Shown piece by piece: positions 15,650-24,603 of a stretch of DNA of 64,000 nucleotides (its first letter is position 1; each line of letters opens with the position of its first letter). The position numbers and the translations under genes were made by a program. This DNA comes from Gordonia sp. ABSL11-1 (GTDB lineage: Bacteria > Actinomycetota > Actinomycetes > Mycobacteriales > Mycobacteriaceae). Location of the stretch: NCBI RefSeq assembly GCF_030315685.1, contig NZ_JASXSI010000024.1:1-64000 (forward strand), given 5' to 3'. The notes beneath the pieces are model-generated. The model saw nothing but the letters and a program-made list of their open reading frames with translations. It was not told the DNA's origin and searched no databases.

Positions 15650-15760
15650 CCCGACTTGTTGGTCGTTTCTGAAACTGGTCGACAGTTGGCCCTCTGCAGG
15701 ATCTCGCCGGTGGTCTTGGTCCAGGCGAACGGATGTTCGCGGTCGGGTTCCGGCCGGTGA
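15650..15760 (-). pseudogene. Possible IS630-family transposase C-terminal remnant
   Basis: On the minus strand the stretch reads HPFAWTKTTGEILQRANCRP and ends ..TNKSGH. This resembles the conserved PFxWTKTADEIL C-terminus of IS630 transposases. Upstream in the same frame there is no transposase sequence, and no DDE residues or terminal repeats are found. Otherwise the 747-bp interval 15422-16168 shows no gene I can support. It probably consists of decayed mobile DNA between two operons. Confidence 0.35.
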
Positions 15761-16168
15761 TGGGTTGTCGGAACTCGGCGGTGACGTCGTGCGCGTCGGC
15801 GACGATCGCGTGCACGGCGACAACCGCTTGGGATACGCGGGAACTGCGAATCGGACTGGTTCGTCCGGACCGCCGGGAGCAACAGCCCAGGAGTCGCGGA
15901 CCACTGAATCCGGATTCGATCGGCTGGGCCGGTGCATCGGCGGACGATGCGGTCGGTAGTCGAGCGTGCACGGATCGGACGGCATCTGAGCTTGAATCCG
16001 AGTTCGGTGTGAAGCTCGATCCCACTGACCTCGGTCCCCGACGCGAGGAGGAACGGCGTCCGCTTCGTCGTGGGGCAGAGAGCCGCAGCACGTCTTTGCG
16101 TTCGCGGTGAGTGGATTGATTGATCCGGTGATCCCCCGAACATAGGTTCTCTACCTGAATCAACCGGC

Positions 16169-17209
16169 GTGACGGTAACCGGGTCGGTACGAGACGGGAG
16201 TGGGGCAATCACCAGAGTCATACCGCAGACCGACCACGCAACGACCGGCTACGCGGCGTCGGCGTCGTCGCTGGAAGAACTGCCGATTGTCAAGGCGCCA
16301 CATTACGGCCGCTGGCTCGGCGTGCTCGTCGTGGTGGTGCTGATCGCGCAGTTCGTGACTGGAGCGATCACGAATCCACGATTCGACTGGCCGACATTCG
16401 CACACTTCTTCTTCAGTACTACGGTCCTCACGGCGCTCTGGGTGACGATCCAGCTCACGTTGTACGCCGCAGTGATCGGATTCGCGGGCGCGATCATCCT
16501 TGCGCTGATGCGACAGTCGCCTAACCCACTCTTGCGCAGCGTCAGTTGGTCGTTCATCTGGCTGTTCCGCTCGATCCCCTTGATCGTGCAGGTGTTGTTC
16601 TGGGGGTTTCTCGGGGCTCTCTACACACACATCGGCTATGGGGTGCCGTTCGGGCCGGTGTTCGGCGAACTCGCGACGAAGGACGTCATCGGCCCGATGG
16701 TCGCGGCGGTGATCGGACTGTCCATCCATCAGGCCGCCTATGGCGCGGAGATCATCCGGGCCGGGCTTCTATCGGTGGACGACGGACAGCGCGAAGCCGC
16801 TGCAGCGCTGGGAATTCCACTTCGACGGCAGTTCACCCGGATCATATTTCCGCAGGCGATGCGGACGATCGTGCCACCGGCAACCAACGAGATCATCGGC
16901 CTCCTGAAGGGCACGTCGGCAGTCTTCATCCTGGCGTTGCCCGACCTGTTCTACCAGGTGCAGGTGATCTACGGACGCAACGGGCGAATCATTCCGCTGC
17001 TCGTGGTGGCGGTGGCATGGTACGTGATCCTCACCGGGCTCTTGTCCGCCGTCCAGTTCTACGTCGAACGGTTCTTCGCGAAGGGGGCGCACCGCGAGAT
17101 GCCGCCGACTCCCCTACAGAAGCTGATCCGGTGGTCCGGCGACGCCAGGGTGACGTTGCGCGAGAACTGGAGGCAGCGGCATGTGTTGGTGCGGAGGAGT
17201 GTCCGGTGA
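16169..17209 (+). CDS. Polar amino acid-type ABC transporter permease
   Basis: A 346-residue permease of the HisM/GltK type for a group-3 (polar amino acid) importer. After a hydrophilic N-terminus come helices WLGVLVVVVLIAQFVTGAI, FFSTTVLTALWVTIQLTLY and FIWLFRSIPLIVQVLFWGFL. The EAA loop reads EAAAALGIPLRRQFTRIIFPQA and contacts the ATPase. It has a C-terminal extension of about 40 residues beyond the last helix. GTG 16169 is the first start; an internal start could shorten the N-terminus. Its stop overlaps the ATPase start (GTGA). Confidence 0.83.
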   Translation: MTVTGSVRDGSGAITRVIPQTDHATTGYAASASSLEELPIVKAPHYGRWLGVLVVVVLIAQFVTGAITNPRFDWPTFAHFFFSTTVLTALWVTIQLTLYAAVIGFAGAIILALMRQSPNPLLRSVSWSFIWLFRSIPLIVQVLFWGFLGALYTHIGYGVPFGPVFGELATKDVIGPMVAAVIGLSIHQAAYGAEIIRAGLLSVDDGQREAAAALGIPLRRQFTRIIFPQAMRTIVPPATNEIIGLLKGTSAVFILALPDLFYQVQVIYGRNGRIIPLLVVAVAWYVILTGLLSAVQFYVERFFAKGAHREMPPTPLQKLIRWSGDARVTLRENWRQRHVLVRRSVR

Positions 17210-17997
17210 GCGACACAGTGGATACACACGCCGGCAACGATGTGGTGCTCGAGGTCCGCAACGTGGTCAAGTCGTACGGCGCCAGTGTGGTCCTCGACGG
17301 AGTGAGTCTCACCGTGCGACGAGGTGAGACCGTCGCGATCATCGGCCCCTCCGGTTCCGGCAAATCGACACTGCTGCGAGCCATCAACCATCTGCAGCCG
17401 CCGACACGCGGCTTCGTGCTTCTCAACGGGGAAGTCATCGGCTACCGAGTCGGCACGAGAGCACTTCGGCAGCTCCCCGAGCGAGATGTGCTGCGACAGC
17501 GAGCCCGAATCGGTTTCGTCTTCCAGTCGTTCAACCTGTTCCCACATCTGACGGCGCTGGAGAACGTCGCCGAGGCACCGGTCTCGGCCCTCGGACGGGC
17601 CAGGGCGGAGGTGGTCGACGAAGCCGTTGCACTGCTGGACCGGGTCGGGCTGTCGCATCGTATCGACGCATACCCGCGCCAGTTGTCCGGCGGGGAGCAG
17701 CAGCGGGTGGCGATCGCCCGGGCGCTGGCTCTACGGCCCCAGCTGATGCTGTTCGATGAACCGACCTCGGCATTGGACGCCGAGCTGGTCGACGAGGTGC
17801 TGAACGTCATCGTCGACCTCGCTCGAACCGGCACCACGTTGGTCATCGTTACTCACGAGATCGCCTTTGCTCGCCGTGTCGCCGACACCGTCGTGTTCAT
17901 GAACGAAGGAAAGATCGTCGAGAGCGGTCCGGCCACAAGAGTTCTCGACAAACCCAGAGAGCCCAGGACGCAGAGCTTCCTGGCGCTCGTGCGTTGA
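17206..17997 (+). CDS. Polar amino acid-type ABC transporter ATP-binding protein
   Basis: A 263-residue ATPase energising the permease upstream. Walker A GPSGSGKST is at 47-55, the Q-loop FVFQSFNLFPHLT near 104, signature LSGGEQQRVAI near 160, Walker B LMLFDEPTSALD near 180, and the H-loop His in VIVTHEIAFA. There is an unusual insertion around GYRVGTRALRQLPERDVLRQ, as seen in the HisP/GlnQ branch. GTG 17206, preceded by GGAGG, overlaps the permease stop. Longer frames from 16546 are only the permease read out of frame. Confidence 0.87.
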   Translation: MSDTVDTHAGNDVVLEVRNVVKSYGASVVLDGVSLTVRRGETVAIIGPSGSGKSTLLRAINHLQPPTRGFVLLNGEVIGYRVGTRALRQLPERDVLRQRARIGFVFQSFNLFPHLTALENVAEAPVSALGRARAEVVDEAVALLDRVGLSHRIDAYPRQLSGGEQQRVAIARALALRPQLMLFDEPTSALDAELVDEVLNVIVDLARTGTTLVIVTHEIAFARRVADTVVFMNEGKIVESGPATRVLDKPREPRTQSFLALVR

Positions 17998-18018
17998 TCC
18001 ACCAAGGGAGCAGCAGTG

Positions 18019-19038
18019 ATGACGACAATTCTCTTTCCCGGAAGCGGCCGACGAAGGCGGCTCAGCACGATCGTCGCGGTAGCGATGTTGACAGTGACAT
18101 TGGTCGGCACGGGTTGCTCCACCGACGTCGATGACACCACCCAGCAGGTGAAGACTGCTTCGGGTGAGTCCTTGAACCTGACGGCGAACCAGAATCGGAT
18201 CGTGCCTGCGCGGGACGAGGCGATCGCGGCCACCGTGCCGCAGGCGATCCGCGACCGGGGCACGTTGCTCATCGGTCAGGGCTCCGGCGCGGGCAACCCG
18301 CCGTTCACTTTCCCCGCGACCGATGACGACACCGTCTGGATCGGCGACGAGGTCGACATCGCCACCCTGGTTGCCGGGGTCCTGGGGCTCAGACCCGAGT
18401 TCCGCCGGTCATCATGGGAGGGTTTGTTCCTCGGCATCGACAGCGGCAGCAGTGATGTCGGGTTCTCCAACATCACCGTGACCGAGGCCCGCAAGGACCT
18501 CTACGACTTCGCCACCTATCGCACGGATGTGCTGTCGCTGATCGTGCCGAAGGACTCCACACTGTCATTCGACGGTTATCAGGATCTGAGCGGTAAGACC
18601 ATCGCTGTCGGTTCCGGTACCAACCAGGAGAAGATCCTCATCGGGTACGCCGATCGGCTCGAGTCCGAGGGCAAACCGGGCATCGACATCAAGTATTTCC
18701 AAGACACGACCAGCGTTTGGTCAGCTTTGACGTCGGGCCAGATCGACGGCTACTTCGGTCCGAACCCGATCAACGCGTTCCATGATGCACAGGTTCGCAA
18801 CACGCCCAATGAGACGAAGATCGTCGGCGAGGTCTCCGGAGCGGGGGAGCGCCTCACGGGCCTGATCGCGGCGACCACCAAGAAGGGCAATCCATTGATC
18901 AGGTCGGTGCACGCGGCCCTCAACAAGGTCATCGAGAACGGCGACTACACCACGGTGCTCGAACGGTGGAATCTCAAGAGCGAGGCGGTCGAGAAGTCTG
19001 AACTGAATCCACCGGGCCTTCCGCGGTCGGCCGGCTGA
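18019..19038 (+). CDS. Family 3 extracellular solute-binding lipoprotein (amino acid-type ABC importer)
   Basis: A 339-residue substrate-binding protein anchored as a lipoprotein: basic N-terminus GSGRRRRLSTIV, hydrophobic core, and Cys in TLVGTGCSTD. The periplasmic-binding-protein fold of family 3 is shown by RGTLLIGQGSGAGNPPF, SSWEGLFLGIDSGSSDVGFS, and YQDLSGKTIAVGSGTNQEKIL. ATG 18019 fits AAGGGAG at 18004-18010 better than GTG 18016. It completes a permease-ATPase-binding protein operon with gaps of -4 and 21 bp. The GNAT gene 13 bp behind may modify or detoxify the imported amine or amino acid. Confidence 0.85.
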   Translation: MTTILFPGSGRRRRLSTIVAVAMLTVTLVGTGCSTDVDDTTQQVKTASGESLNLTANQNRIVPARDEAIAATVPQAIRDRGTLLIGQGSGAGNPPFTFPATDDDTVWIGDEVDIATLVAGVLGLRPEFRRSSWEGLFLGIDSGSSDVGFSNITVTEARKDLYDFATYRTDVLSLIVPKDSTLSFDGYQDLSGKTIAVGSGTNQEKILIGYADRLESEGKPGIDIKYFQDTTSVWSALTSGQIDGYFGPNPINAFHDAQVRNTPNETKIVGEVSGAGERLTGLIAATTKKGNPLIRSVHAALNKVIENGDYTTVLERWNLKSEAVEKSELNPPGLPRSAG

Positions 19039-19051
19039 CGGCCTGGTGGGT

Positions 19052-19588
19052 ATGAGCCACCCCGGGACGGAGCATGGTGAGGCGAACCAGCGTCGTCAGT
19101 CGCTGCGCTTTGTTGCCGTGGCGCAAGACGATCCGCGCGCACGGCCGATGCTCGACGATCTGGCTCTCGAGTATGCGACCAGATACGGACATCCGGTCGA
19201 ACTGTTGCGCGAGGAGATCTTCACCTACCCGGCCGCGGAGTTCTCCGCTCCTGGAGGCGCCTTGGTGCTCGGCGACGACGGTGAACACATCGTGGCGGGT
19301 GGCGCTTTCCGACGTTTCGACGTACAGACGGCCGAACTCAAGCGCATATGGACTTCGGCGGCACACCGTGGGCGTGGATACGGTCGGCAAGTGGTCTACG
19401 AACTGGAGCGCCGGATTGCGTCGCTCGGCTATCGTCGTATCCATCTGACGACGGGCTGGCAACAGCCCGAGGCGGTGGCGCTGTACGTGACCGCCGGATA
19501 CACCGCGGAGTTCGACCCGGCACTCTATCCGACTGGCCGGGTGCCGCATGCCTTCAGCAAACAAGTGCCGTCGCCGCACTCGAGGTGA
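19052..19588 (+). CDS. GNAT-family N-acetyltransferase
   Basis: A 178-residue acetyltransferase. The acetyl-CoA pyrophosphate loop is HRGRGYGRQVV (R/Q-x-x-G-x-G), followed by helix YELERRIASLGYRRIHLTTG and the C-terminal EAVALYVTAGYTAEFDPALY. The substrate amine is unknown. It starts about 13 bp after the binding-protein gene, so it is probably part of the importer operon. ATG 19052 and GTG 19046 are both possible. This suggests that the importer substrate is an amine or amino acid analogue. Confidence 0.8.
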   Translation: MSHPGTEHGEANQRRQSLRFVAVAQDDPRARPMLDDLALEYATRYGHPVELLREEIFTYPAAEFSAPGGALVLGDDGEHIVAGGAFRRFDVQTAELKRIWTSAAHRGRGYGRQVVYELERRIASLGYRRIHLTTGWQQPEAVALYVTAGYTAEFDPALYPTGRVPHAFSKQVPSPHSR

Positions 19589-19712
19589 TCTCACGGGCGG
19601 TCCACGCCGACACGATGAGAAAATGGTATCCACTTCAGCGCCGCGCCCAGTGCTCGGATTCGTCGTGGGTCGTACTCTTGCGGTCGAGATCGGTGACACA
19701 CATCCTGGGCGC

Positions 19713-20213
19713 ATGACAACTCGTGTGACGATGTCGGTGATGGCGCTTGGCGCGTCATTGGCCATAGTCGGATCCACATTTCTGGCAGCCTCGGCCTCGG
19801 CCGTGCCGGTGGCGCCCGATCCCAACCAGCCGGCCAATGGGGAGTCTGCTCCGGGACATTCCACGGAGAGCACGCTGACTCCATGGTTTTCCCCGGTCCA
19901 GGTTCCACCGCCGGCCGTGACAGGCGGCGGCGCACGGTCACGGACCATCGTGTACCGCGCATACCCGTTCCTGTCACGATGGCTGCACGACGCCATCGGG
20001 CGTCAGCCCCTGGAGCTGAACGGTGCCGCCCGGATCACTTTCGTCGATCCTGTCGGCGGTAGGACGGTCGTGGTCAACCCGAACGGACATTGCGACTTCA
20101 CGGACGGGCGGAATCTCGGTGCCGGCACGCCTCTGCGGCCGATTGTCGTCGACGCGGAAGGCTTCGCCCTGACGATCGAGCCGCGACTGCATCGGGTGGC
20201 GCCGGGATCGTGA
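19713..20213 (+). CDS. Secreted protein, unknown function
   Basis: A 166-residue exported protein: MTTRVTMSVMALGASLAIVG begins a signal peptide with cleavage near ASASAVPV. The mature part begins with a Pro-rich linker (VAPDPNQPANGESAPG) and continues with a small domain that includes ITFVDPVGGRTVVVNPNGHC. I do not recognise the family. The composition resembles small secreted proteins common in Gordonia and Mycobacterium. The start at 19713 is set by the signal peptide; the upstream extension from 19548 would be non-native. Confidence 0.62.
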   Translation: MTTRVTMSVMALGASLAIVGSTFLAASASAVPVAPDPNQPANGESAPGHSTESTLTPWFSPVQVPPPAVTGGGARSRTIVYRAYPFLSRWLHDAIGRQPLELNGAARITFVDPVGGRTVVVNPNGHCDFTDGRNLGAGTPLRPIVVDAEGFALTIEPRLHRVAPGS

Positions 20214-20316
20214 TGATCAGAACGTGTTCGAAGGTGTGGCCGCTGTCGCCGCCCGCGATGACGATGCGATCGGACCAGCCGCCGACGAAGACCCGATCGT
20301 CGGTGTGGGCGATCAT
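20214..20316 (-). pseudogene. Remnant of FAD-dependent amino-acid/sarcosine oxidase C-terminus
   Basis: The minus-strand frame reads AHTDDRVFVGGWSDRIVIAG, then GGDSGHTFEHV. This resembles the C-terminal FAD-binding segment of monomeric sarcosine oxidase-type enzymes (a DxxFxxG.. strand, then VVAGGxSGHGFK). Upstream stops interrupt the frame and nothing of the FAD N-terminal domain is seen. The rest of 20317-20625 has no supportable gene. It may be a relic of a former amine-oxidising gene beside the importer. Confidence 0.38.
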
Positions 20317-20625
20317 TCAGCGATCATCACATTCCTGCGTGGGTTCGATACTCGCACTGGTCCAACCGGCTCGTCTCGGGAGTGAGGCTGCCCGACCTCG
20401 AAGGCGCCACGAACCGTCCGCCGACTGCCCGACACCCACACCAGGGCAGATCGAGGTTGGTGGCCCCATGGGCGGCCGCAACGAGGTCTCCCTTCAGTCC
20501 AGGACGGCTCAGCTCACTGCACCGTGCCGCGCCACGCCGTCGGGTTCGCCACCTTCAGGTTCCGGGCAGGACGACGTCGTTGACGTGTCGCCCGCCACGG
20601 ATCGCTGATGTCCCGCATTCCCGGC

Positions 20626-21990
20626 TCATGACAGTCCCAGTCGGCCACGCAGCGTGCCGGCCTCGTACGAGGTACGGAAAAGACCGCGGCGCTGCAGCTC
20701 TGGTACCACGAGGTCGACAAATGCATCAAGGGAATCGGGCTGGTAGGGGGAGAACACGACGACACCGTCGAACTTTCGTTCCACGAAGCTCTCCTCGATC
20801 CAGTCGGCCACCTCGTGCCCGGATCCGACGACCGAGGGCTGGTTCCCTGGCGCGTTGGACACGAATCGATCCAGTTCGGCCAAGGTTATGTCGTCGCTAC
20901 CGTATCCGGCGAGCGCATCGCGGATCAGCCATGGCGTCGCCGTGGCACCGACATCGATGACGTCGTTCACCTTCTCGTCGGGACCTGCGTCTCCGAGGTC
21001 GACACCGAGGTACGAGCCCAGAGAGGCTGCCTCGAAGGGAACGGTCGACAGTTCCTGCACCTCGCGAAACTTTGCGTGAGCTGCAGCCGATGATTCGCCG
21101 ACATAGAACGTCACACCCGCCATCTGGATGTAGGACTCGGGATCGCGGCCGTGTGCAGCCGCCGCATCCTTCTGCACGCGGTACGACTCGGCCTGATCAT
21201 CATTGAAGGCGACGAACCTGATGTCGGCGTACTCACCACCGAACTGCACCGAGCGTTCCGAGGTTCCCGCAACGACGAGGGGCAGCCGGCGCTGTGGTGA
21301 GGGCGGTAGGTTCAGCGGTCCGGCGACGTCGAAGTACTGGCCGCGGAAATCGGCTGCGTGCACCCGCGAAGGATCCATGTAGATCCCGCTGTCCTTGTCC
21401 CCGACGAGCCAGCCATCTTCCCACCCGTCCCACAGTGCGCGCAGAACCTGGACGAATTCCTCAGCCTGCGCCCAGCGCGCCTCGTCGGTGGGGGCGTCTT
21501 CGAGGCCGAAGTTCCTCGCCGCGTCGGGCGTCCATCCGGTCACCGCGTTGAGTCCGGCCCGGCCGCCACTCAGCAGATCGAGCGAGGTCGCCTGCCGCGC
21601 CACCGAGTAGGGGTGGTGGTAGACCGTGTTGAACGTCGCGATCAGTCCGACCTCGTTGCTTATCCCGGCCAGGTAGGCGAGCGTGGTAAACGGGTCTGCT
21701 TTGAAAAGCGTGTTCTGCGACCAATAGTGGCCTGACCCGCCCGCACCTCGCCAGCCCTTCCGCGGAGTACTGCTGCCGGCGAGCGTTGCCACATCGGGCA
21801 GCCGCGCGGCTTCCAGGCTTCCCACGAACACATAGTCGAAGAGACCGCGTTCAGCCGTCAGCACGGCGTCCCGGTAGTACGCGGGATTCGACTCCCAGAG
21901 GATGCCTGCGCCGGGTAGTCGCCATGAACTGCCGTGGCGACCCTGCGGCCAGAAGGAGTGGGCCAGCAGGAGACGTCGGCGGTCGCTCAT
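20626..21990 (-). CDS. LLM-class flavin-dependent monooxygenase (NtaA/SnaA/DszA family), cluster 1
   Basis: A 454-residue TIM-barrel enzyme of the class that uses FMNH2 from a separate reductase to insert oxygen and cleave C-S or C-N bonds. The family hallmark LSGGRAGLNAVTG is at about 140-152. DPSRVHAADFRGQYFDVAGP follows, then LPLVVAGTSERSVQFGGEYAD, the flavin phosphate region. The C-terminus DLVVPELQRRGLFRTSYEA is a conserved dimer segment. It is the last gene of the minus-strand cluster and stops at 20626, 76 bp beyond the importer ATPase. Divergence from the other LLM proteins nearby suggests a different substrate or step. Confidence 0.86.
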   Translation of the reverse strand: MSDRRRLLLAHSFWPQGRHGSSWRLPGAGILWESNPAYYRDAVLTAERGLFDYVFVGSLEAARLPDVATLAGSSTPRKGWRGAGGSGHYWSQNTLFKADPFTTLAYLAGISNEVGLIATFNTVYHHPYSVARQATSLDLLSGGRAGLNAVTGWTPDAARNFGLEDAPTDEARWAQAEEFVQVLRALWDGWEDGWLVGDKDSGIYMDPSRVHAADFRGQYFDVAGPLNLPPSPQRRLPLVVAGTSERSVQFGGEYADIRFVAFNDDQAESYRVQKDAAAAHGRDPESYIQMAGVTFYVGESSAAAHAKFREVQELSTVPFEAASLGSYLGVDLGDAGPDEKVNDVIDVGATATPWLIRDALAGYGSDDITLAELDRFVSNAPGNQPSVVGSGHEVADWIEESFVERKFDGVVVFSPYQPDSLDAFVDLVVPELQRRGLFRTSYEAGTLRGRLGLS

Positions 21991-22066
21991 CGTGGTGATT
22001 TCCGTGTCTGGCGGGCGCCGGAAGCTGGATTCGGCTCCGAGAGAACAGCATCTGCGTGGAAATTCC

Positions 22067-23713
22067 TCATCTGAGTGCCTCCTTGTAGCGGGTGGTCGGG
22101 ACTGCGGCCATGAGCTGCTGGGTGTACTCCTCGCGCGGATCGGTCAGGATGTCTTCGGCCCGACCGGATTCCACGATGCGTCCGCCGCGCATCACGGAGA
22201 TGTCGTCAGCGATGAGTCGTACGACGCCGATGTCGTGAGTGATGAAGAGATAGGCGAGCCCGAAAGCAGCTTGCAGGTCGACGAGGAGCTGGAGTATTCG
22301 GCTCTGCACCAGGACGTCGAGCGCCGAGACCGCTTCGTCGAGCACGACGATCTTTGGATCGACCGCGAGAGCGCGTGCAATGGCGACGCGCTGACGTTGT
22401 CCGCCCGACAGTTCGCCGGGCCGACGGTCGGCGAACTTGCCGGGCAGTCCCACTGCGTCGAGCAGATCGCTGACACGGCTGACTGCCTCTGCTCTTGTGC
22501 TGAGTAATCCGAACGATTGAACTGGCTCCAGCACAATCTGTTTCACAGACATCTTCGGGTTCAGTGAGCTGAACGGATCCTGGTAGACGTACTGGATGTG
22601 ACGGTAGGCCTGCCGTCGGTAGCGTGTGCCGGGGCCGGACACCACTTCGTCGTCGATGAGAACCTGCCCGGCAGAGACTGTCTCCAGGCCGACGGCGAGC
22701 CTTGCCAGCGTCGTCTTGCCGGCCCCGGACTCTCCGACAATCGCGTGGGTTCGCCGGTCTCGCAGTTCGAGTGAGACCTCGGCCACGGCAGCCGGACCGT
22801 TGCTGGTGCGTGACGTGGAGAAGTACTTGCTCACGCTGTCCAGCCGCAGCACGGAACGGTCGGGTGCGGGTTGTTCAGGTGCGCTGACGATGTGTGTGCT
22901 CGGCGTCAGCCGCCTGGCGATCAGGGCAGGGTCGTTGCGTACGAGTTCGGCAGTGTATGGGTGGCTTGGGTTCTCGAGTACTCCGGCGGCAGTTCCCTCC
23001 TCGACCATCCTGCCGTCCTTCATCACTACGATCCGGTCGGCACGTTCGGCTGCGATGCCGAGATCATGTGTGACGAAGAGAATTCCGAGTCGGAGTTCCT
23101 CGCGCAGGGTGGCCAGCCGATCCAGGATGTTCTTTTGCACCGTGACATCGAGCGCCGACGTGGGTTCGTCGGCGACCACGAGTTTCGGGCTGTTGGCCAA
23201 AGCGATGGCGATGAGCACGCGCTGCCTCATGCCGCCGGAGAGCTCGTGCGGATAGCGCTTGTAGACGGTCTCGACATCGGTCAGTCCGGCCTGGGTCAAA
23301 CGGTCGAGGGCGATCGCTCGCACCTCGTCGGTTCCCGCCCGGTGGTGCAGCCGGATGGCTTCGGTGACCTGCCGACCGACCCGTTTGACCGGGTTGAGAC
23401 CTGTCGAGGGGTCCTGCGGTATGTAGCCAACGAATGCTCCCCGCAGCCTGGTGAGCCGCCGATGCGACCAACCGGTGACATCTGTTCCGTCATAGCGGAT
23501 GCGGCCGGACGTGATACGACCGGTCGCGGGCAGGATGCCGAGCGCGGCTTGCACCGTAGTGGACTTGCCCGAGCCGGATTCGCCGACAACTGCCACGAAC
23601 TCGCCGGGAGCGACGGTGTGCGACACCGATGACACCGCGGGACCGCCATCGTGCCCATCGTAGACAACCGTGAGATTCTCGATCTCCAGGAGTGGTGCCT
23701 GAGCGGGAGTCAT
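22067..23713 (-). CDS. Peptide-type ABC transporter, fused double ATPase (DppD-DppF), cluster 1
   Basis: A 548-residue protein carrying both ATPase domains of a dipeptide/nickel-type importer. Domain 1 has Walker A GESGSGKST (44-52), signature LSGGMRQRVLI and Walker B LVVADEPTSALDVT. Domain 2 has GESGAGKTT, LSGGQRQRVAI and VVLDEAVSALDVL, in which Glu-Ala replaces the usual Glu-Pro. ATG 23713 overlaps the stop of the DppC-like permease. The upstream open frame to 24463 is the permease read out of frame. It probably energises the permeases at 23710-25568. Confidence 0.88.
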   Translation of the reverse strand: MTPAQAPLLEIENLTVVYDGHDGGPAVSSVSHTVAPGEFVAVVGESGSGKSTTVQAALGILPATGRITSGRIRYDGTDVTGWSHRRLTRLRGAFVGYIPQDPSTGLNPVKRVGRQVTEAIRLHHRAGTDEVRAIALDRLTQAGLTDVETVYKRYPHELSGGMRQRVLIAIALANSPKLVVADEPTSALDVTVQKNILDRLATLREELRLGILFVTHDLGIAAERADRIVVMKDGRMVEEGTAAGVLENPSHPYTAELVRNDPALIARRLTPSTHIVSAPEQPAPDRSVLRLDSVSKYFSTSRTSNGPAAVAEVSLELRDRRTHAIVGESGAGKTTLARLAVGLETVSAGQVLIDDEVVSGPGTRYRRQAYRHIQYVYQDPFSSLNPKMSVKQIVLEPVQSFGLLSTRAEAVSRVSDLLDAVGLPGKFADRRPGELSGGQRQRVAIARALAVDPKIVVLDEAVSALDVLVQSRILQLLVDLQAAFGLAYLFITHDIGVVRLIADDISVMRGGRIVESGRAEDILTDPREEYTQQLMAAVPTTRYKEALR

Positions 23714-24603
23714 GATCGTCCCCCGATCGCCCTGCTGATCCGATAGGTGGCGAGTACCGCTATCAGAGTGACGAACCCCGGGGCCAGCGGCACCCACGGA
23801 TAGATCGACAGGTACTGCGTTCCCTGTGCGACCTCCAGACCCCACTCGGGCTGCGGCGGCGGTGCGCCGTAGCCCAGATATCCGAGTGCTGCGACGGCTA
23901 GAATCGCCTGTCCCACTTCGAGCGCGGCCAGCGCGAGCACAGGTCCGGCGGCATTCGGCCAGACGTGGCGGAGCAAGGTCTTTCTCCGGGACGTGCCCAG
24001 TGTCCGGGCGATCTCCACATATCCGGTTCCGGAGACACGCAGGACCTCGGCCCGTGTGACCCTGGCAAACGACGCAACGGCACCGATACCGACCGCGATG
24101 GCGATGTTCGTCGTACCGAAGCCGAGCGCGGTGACGACCGTCATCGCCAGCAGAAGGGCCGGGATCGCCAGTAGTACGTCGACGAATCGCATCAGTGTGC
24201 TGTCGGCGCGTCCTCTGAGGAATCCCGCCGTGGCACCGATGGCGGCGCCGCAGACAAGGCCAAGCACTACGGCGACGAACGTTGCCAGCAGCGTCTGCGA
24301 CGTGCCATGAACCACTCGTGAGTACACGTCCCTGCCCAGCTCGTCTGTCCCGAACAGGTGCTGTGAACTCGGACCCGCGAACAGGACCTGGGAATCGGTG
24401 GCCAGAGGGTCGTGGCCGGTGAACCAGCCGGGTCGCACCGCCCACAACAATAGGACCACCCAAACGGCCGCCGACAGGAGTAGGCCGGGCTTGCGCACGG
24501 CGGAAACAAGTCTCGACGCACCGCTCCTGCGCGCCGAATGCGTCTGCCGGGTCTGGTCGTCGTGGTCATCTCCGACAACCGCCTCGAGTTCGAGGGAGGT
24601 CAT
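23710..24603 (-). CDS. Peptide-type ABC transporter permease (DppC-like), cluster 1
   Basis: A 297-residue inner-membrane permease. The N-terminal signature FGTDELGRDVYSRVVHGTSQTLL is diagnostic of DppC/OppC. Helices are AVWVVLLLWAVRPGW, LLATFVAVVLGLVCG, LLAIPALLLAMTVVTALG and LALAALEVGQAILAVAALGYLG. The EAA loop ARTLGTSRRKTLLRHVWPNAAG docks the ATPase. Both ends overlap neighbours by 4 bp, so DppB, DppC and DppDF are translationally coupled. Confidence 0.86.
   Translation of the reverse strand: MTSLELEAVVGDDHDDQTRQTHSARRSGASRLVSAVRKPGLLLSAAVWVVLLLWAVRPGWFTGHDPLATDSQVLFAGPSSQHLFGTDELGRDVYSRVVHGTSQTLLATFVAVVLGLVCGAAIGATAGFLRGRADSTLMRFVDVLLAIPALLLAMTVVTALGFGTTNIAIAVGIGAVASFARVTRAEVLRVSGTGYVEIARTLGTSRRKTLLRHVWPNAAGPVLALAALEVGQAILAVAALGYLGYGAPPPQPEWGLEVAQGTQYLSIYPWVPLAPGFVTLIAVLATYRISRAIGGRS

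Noticed and set aside
16546..17997. Long plus-strand frame starting before the amino acid importer ATPase
   Set aside because: The first 220 residues are the permease read out of frame; the true ATPase starts at GTG 17206 with a ribosome site and a stop/start overlap.
22067..24463. Extended frame for the cluster-1 ATPase
   Set aside because: The upstream 250 codons overlap the DppC permease out of frame; ATG 23713 gives the family N-terminus.
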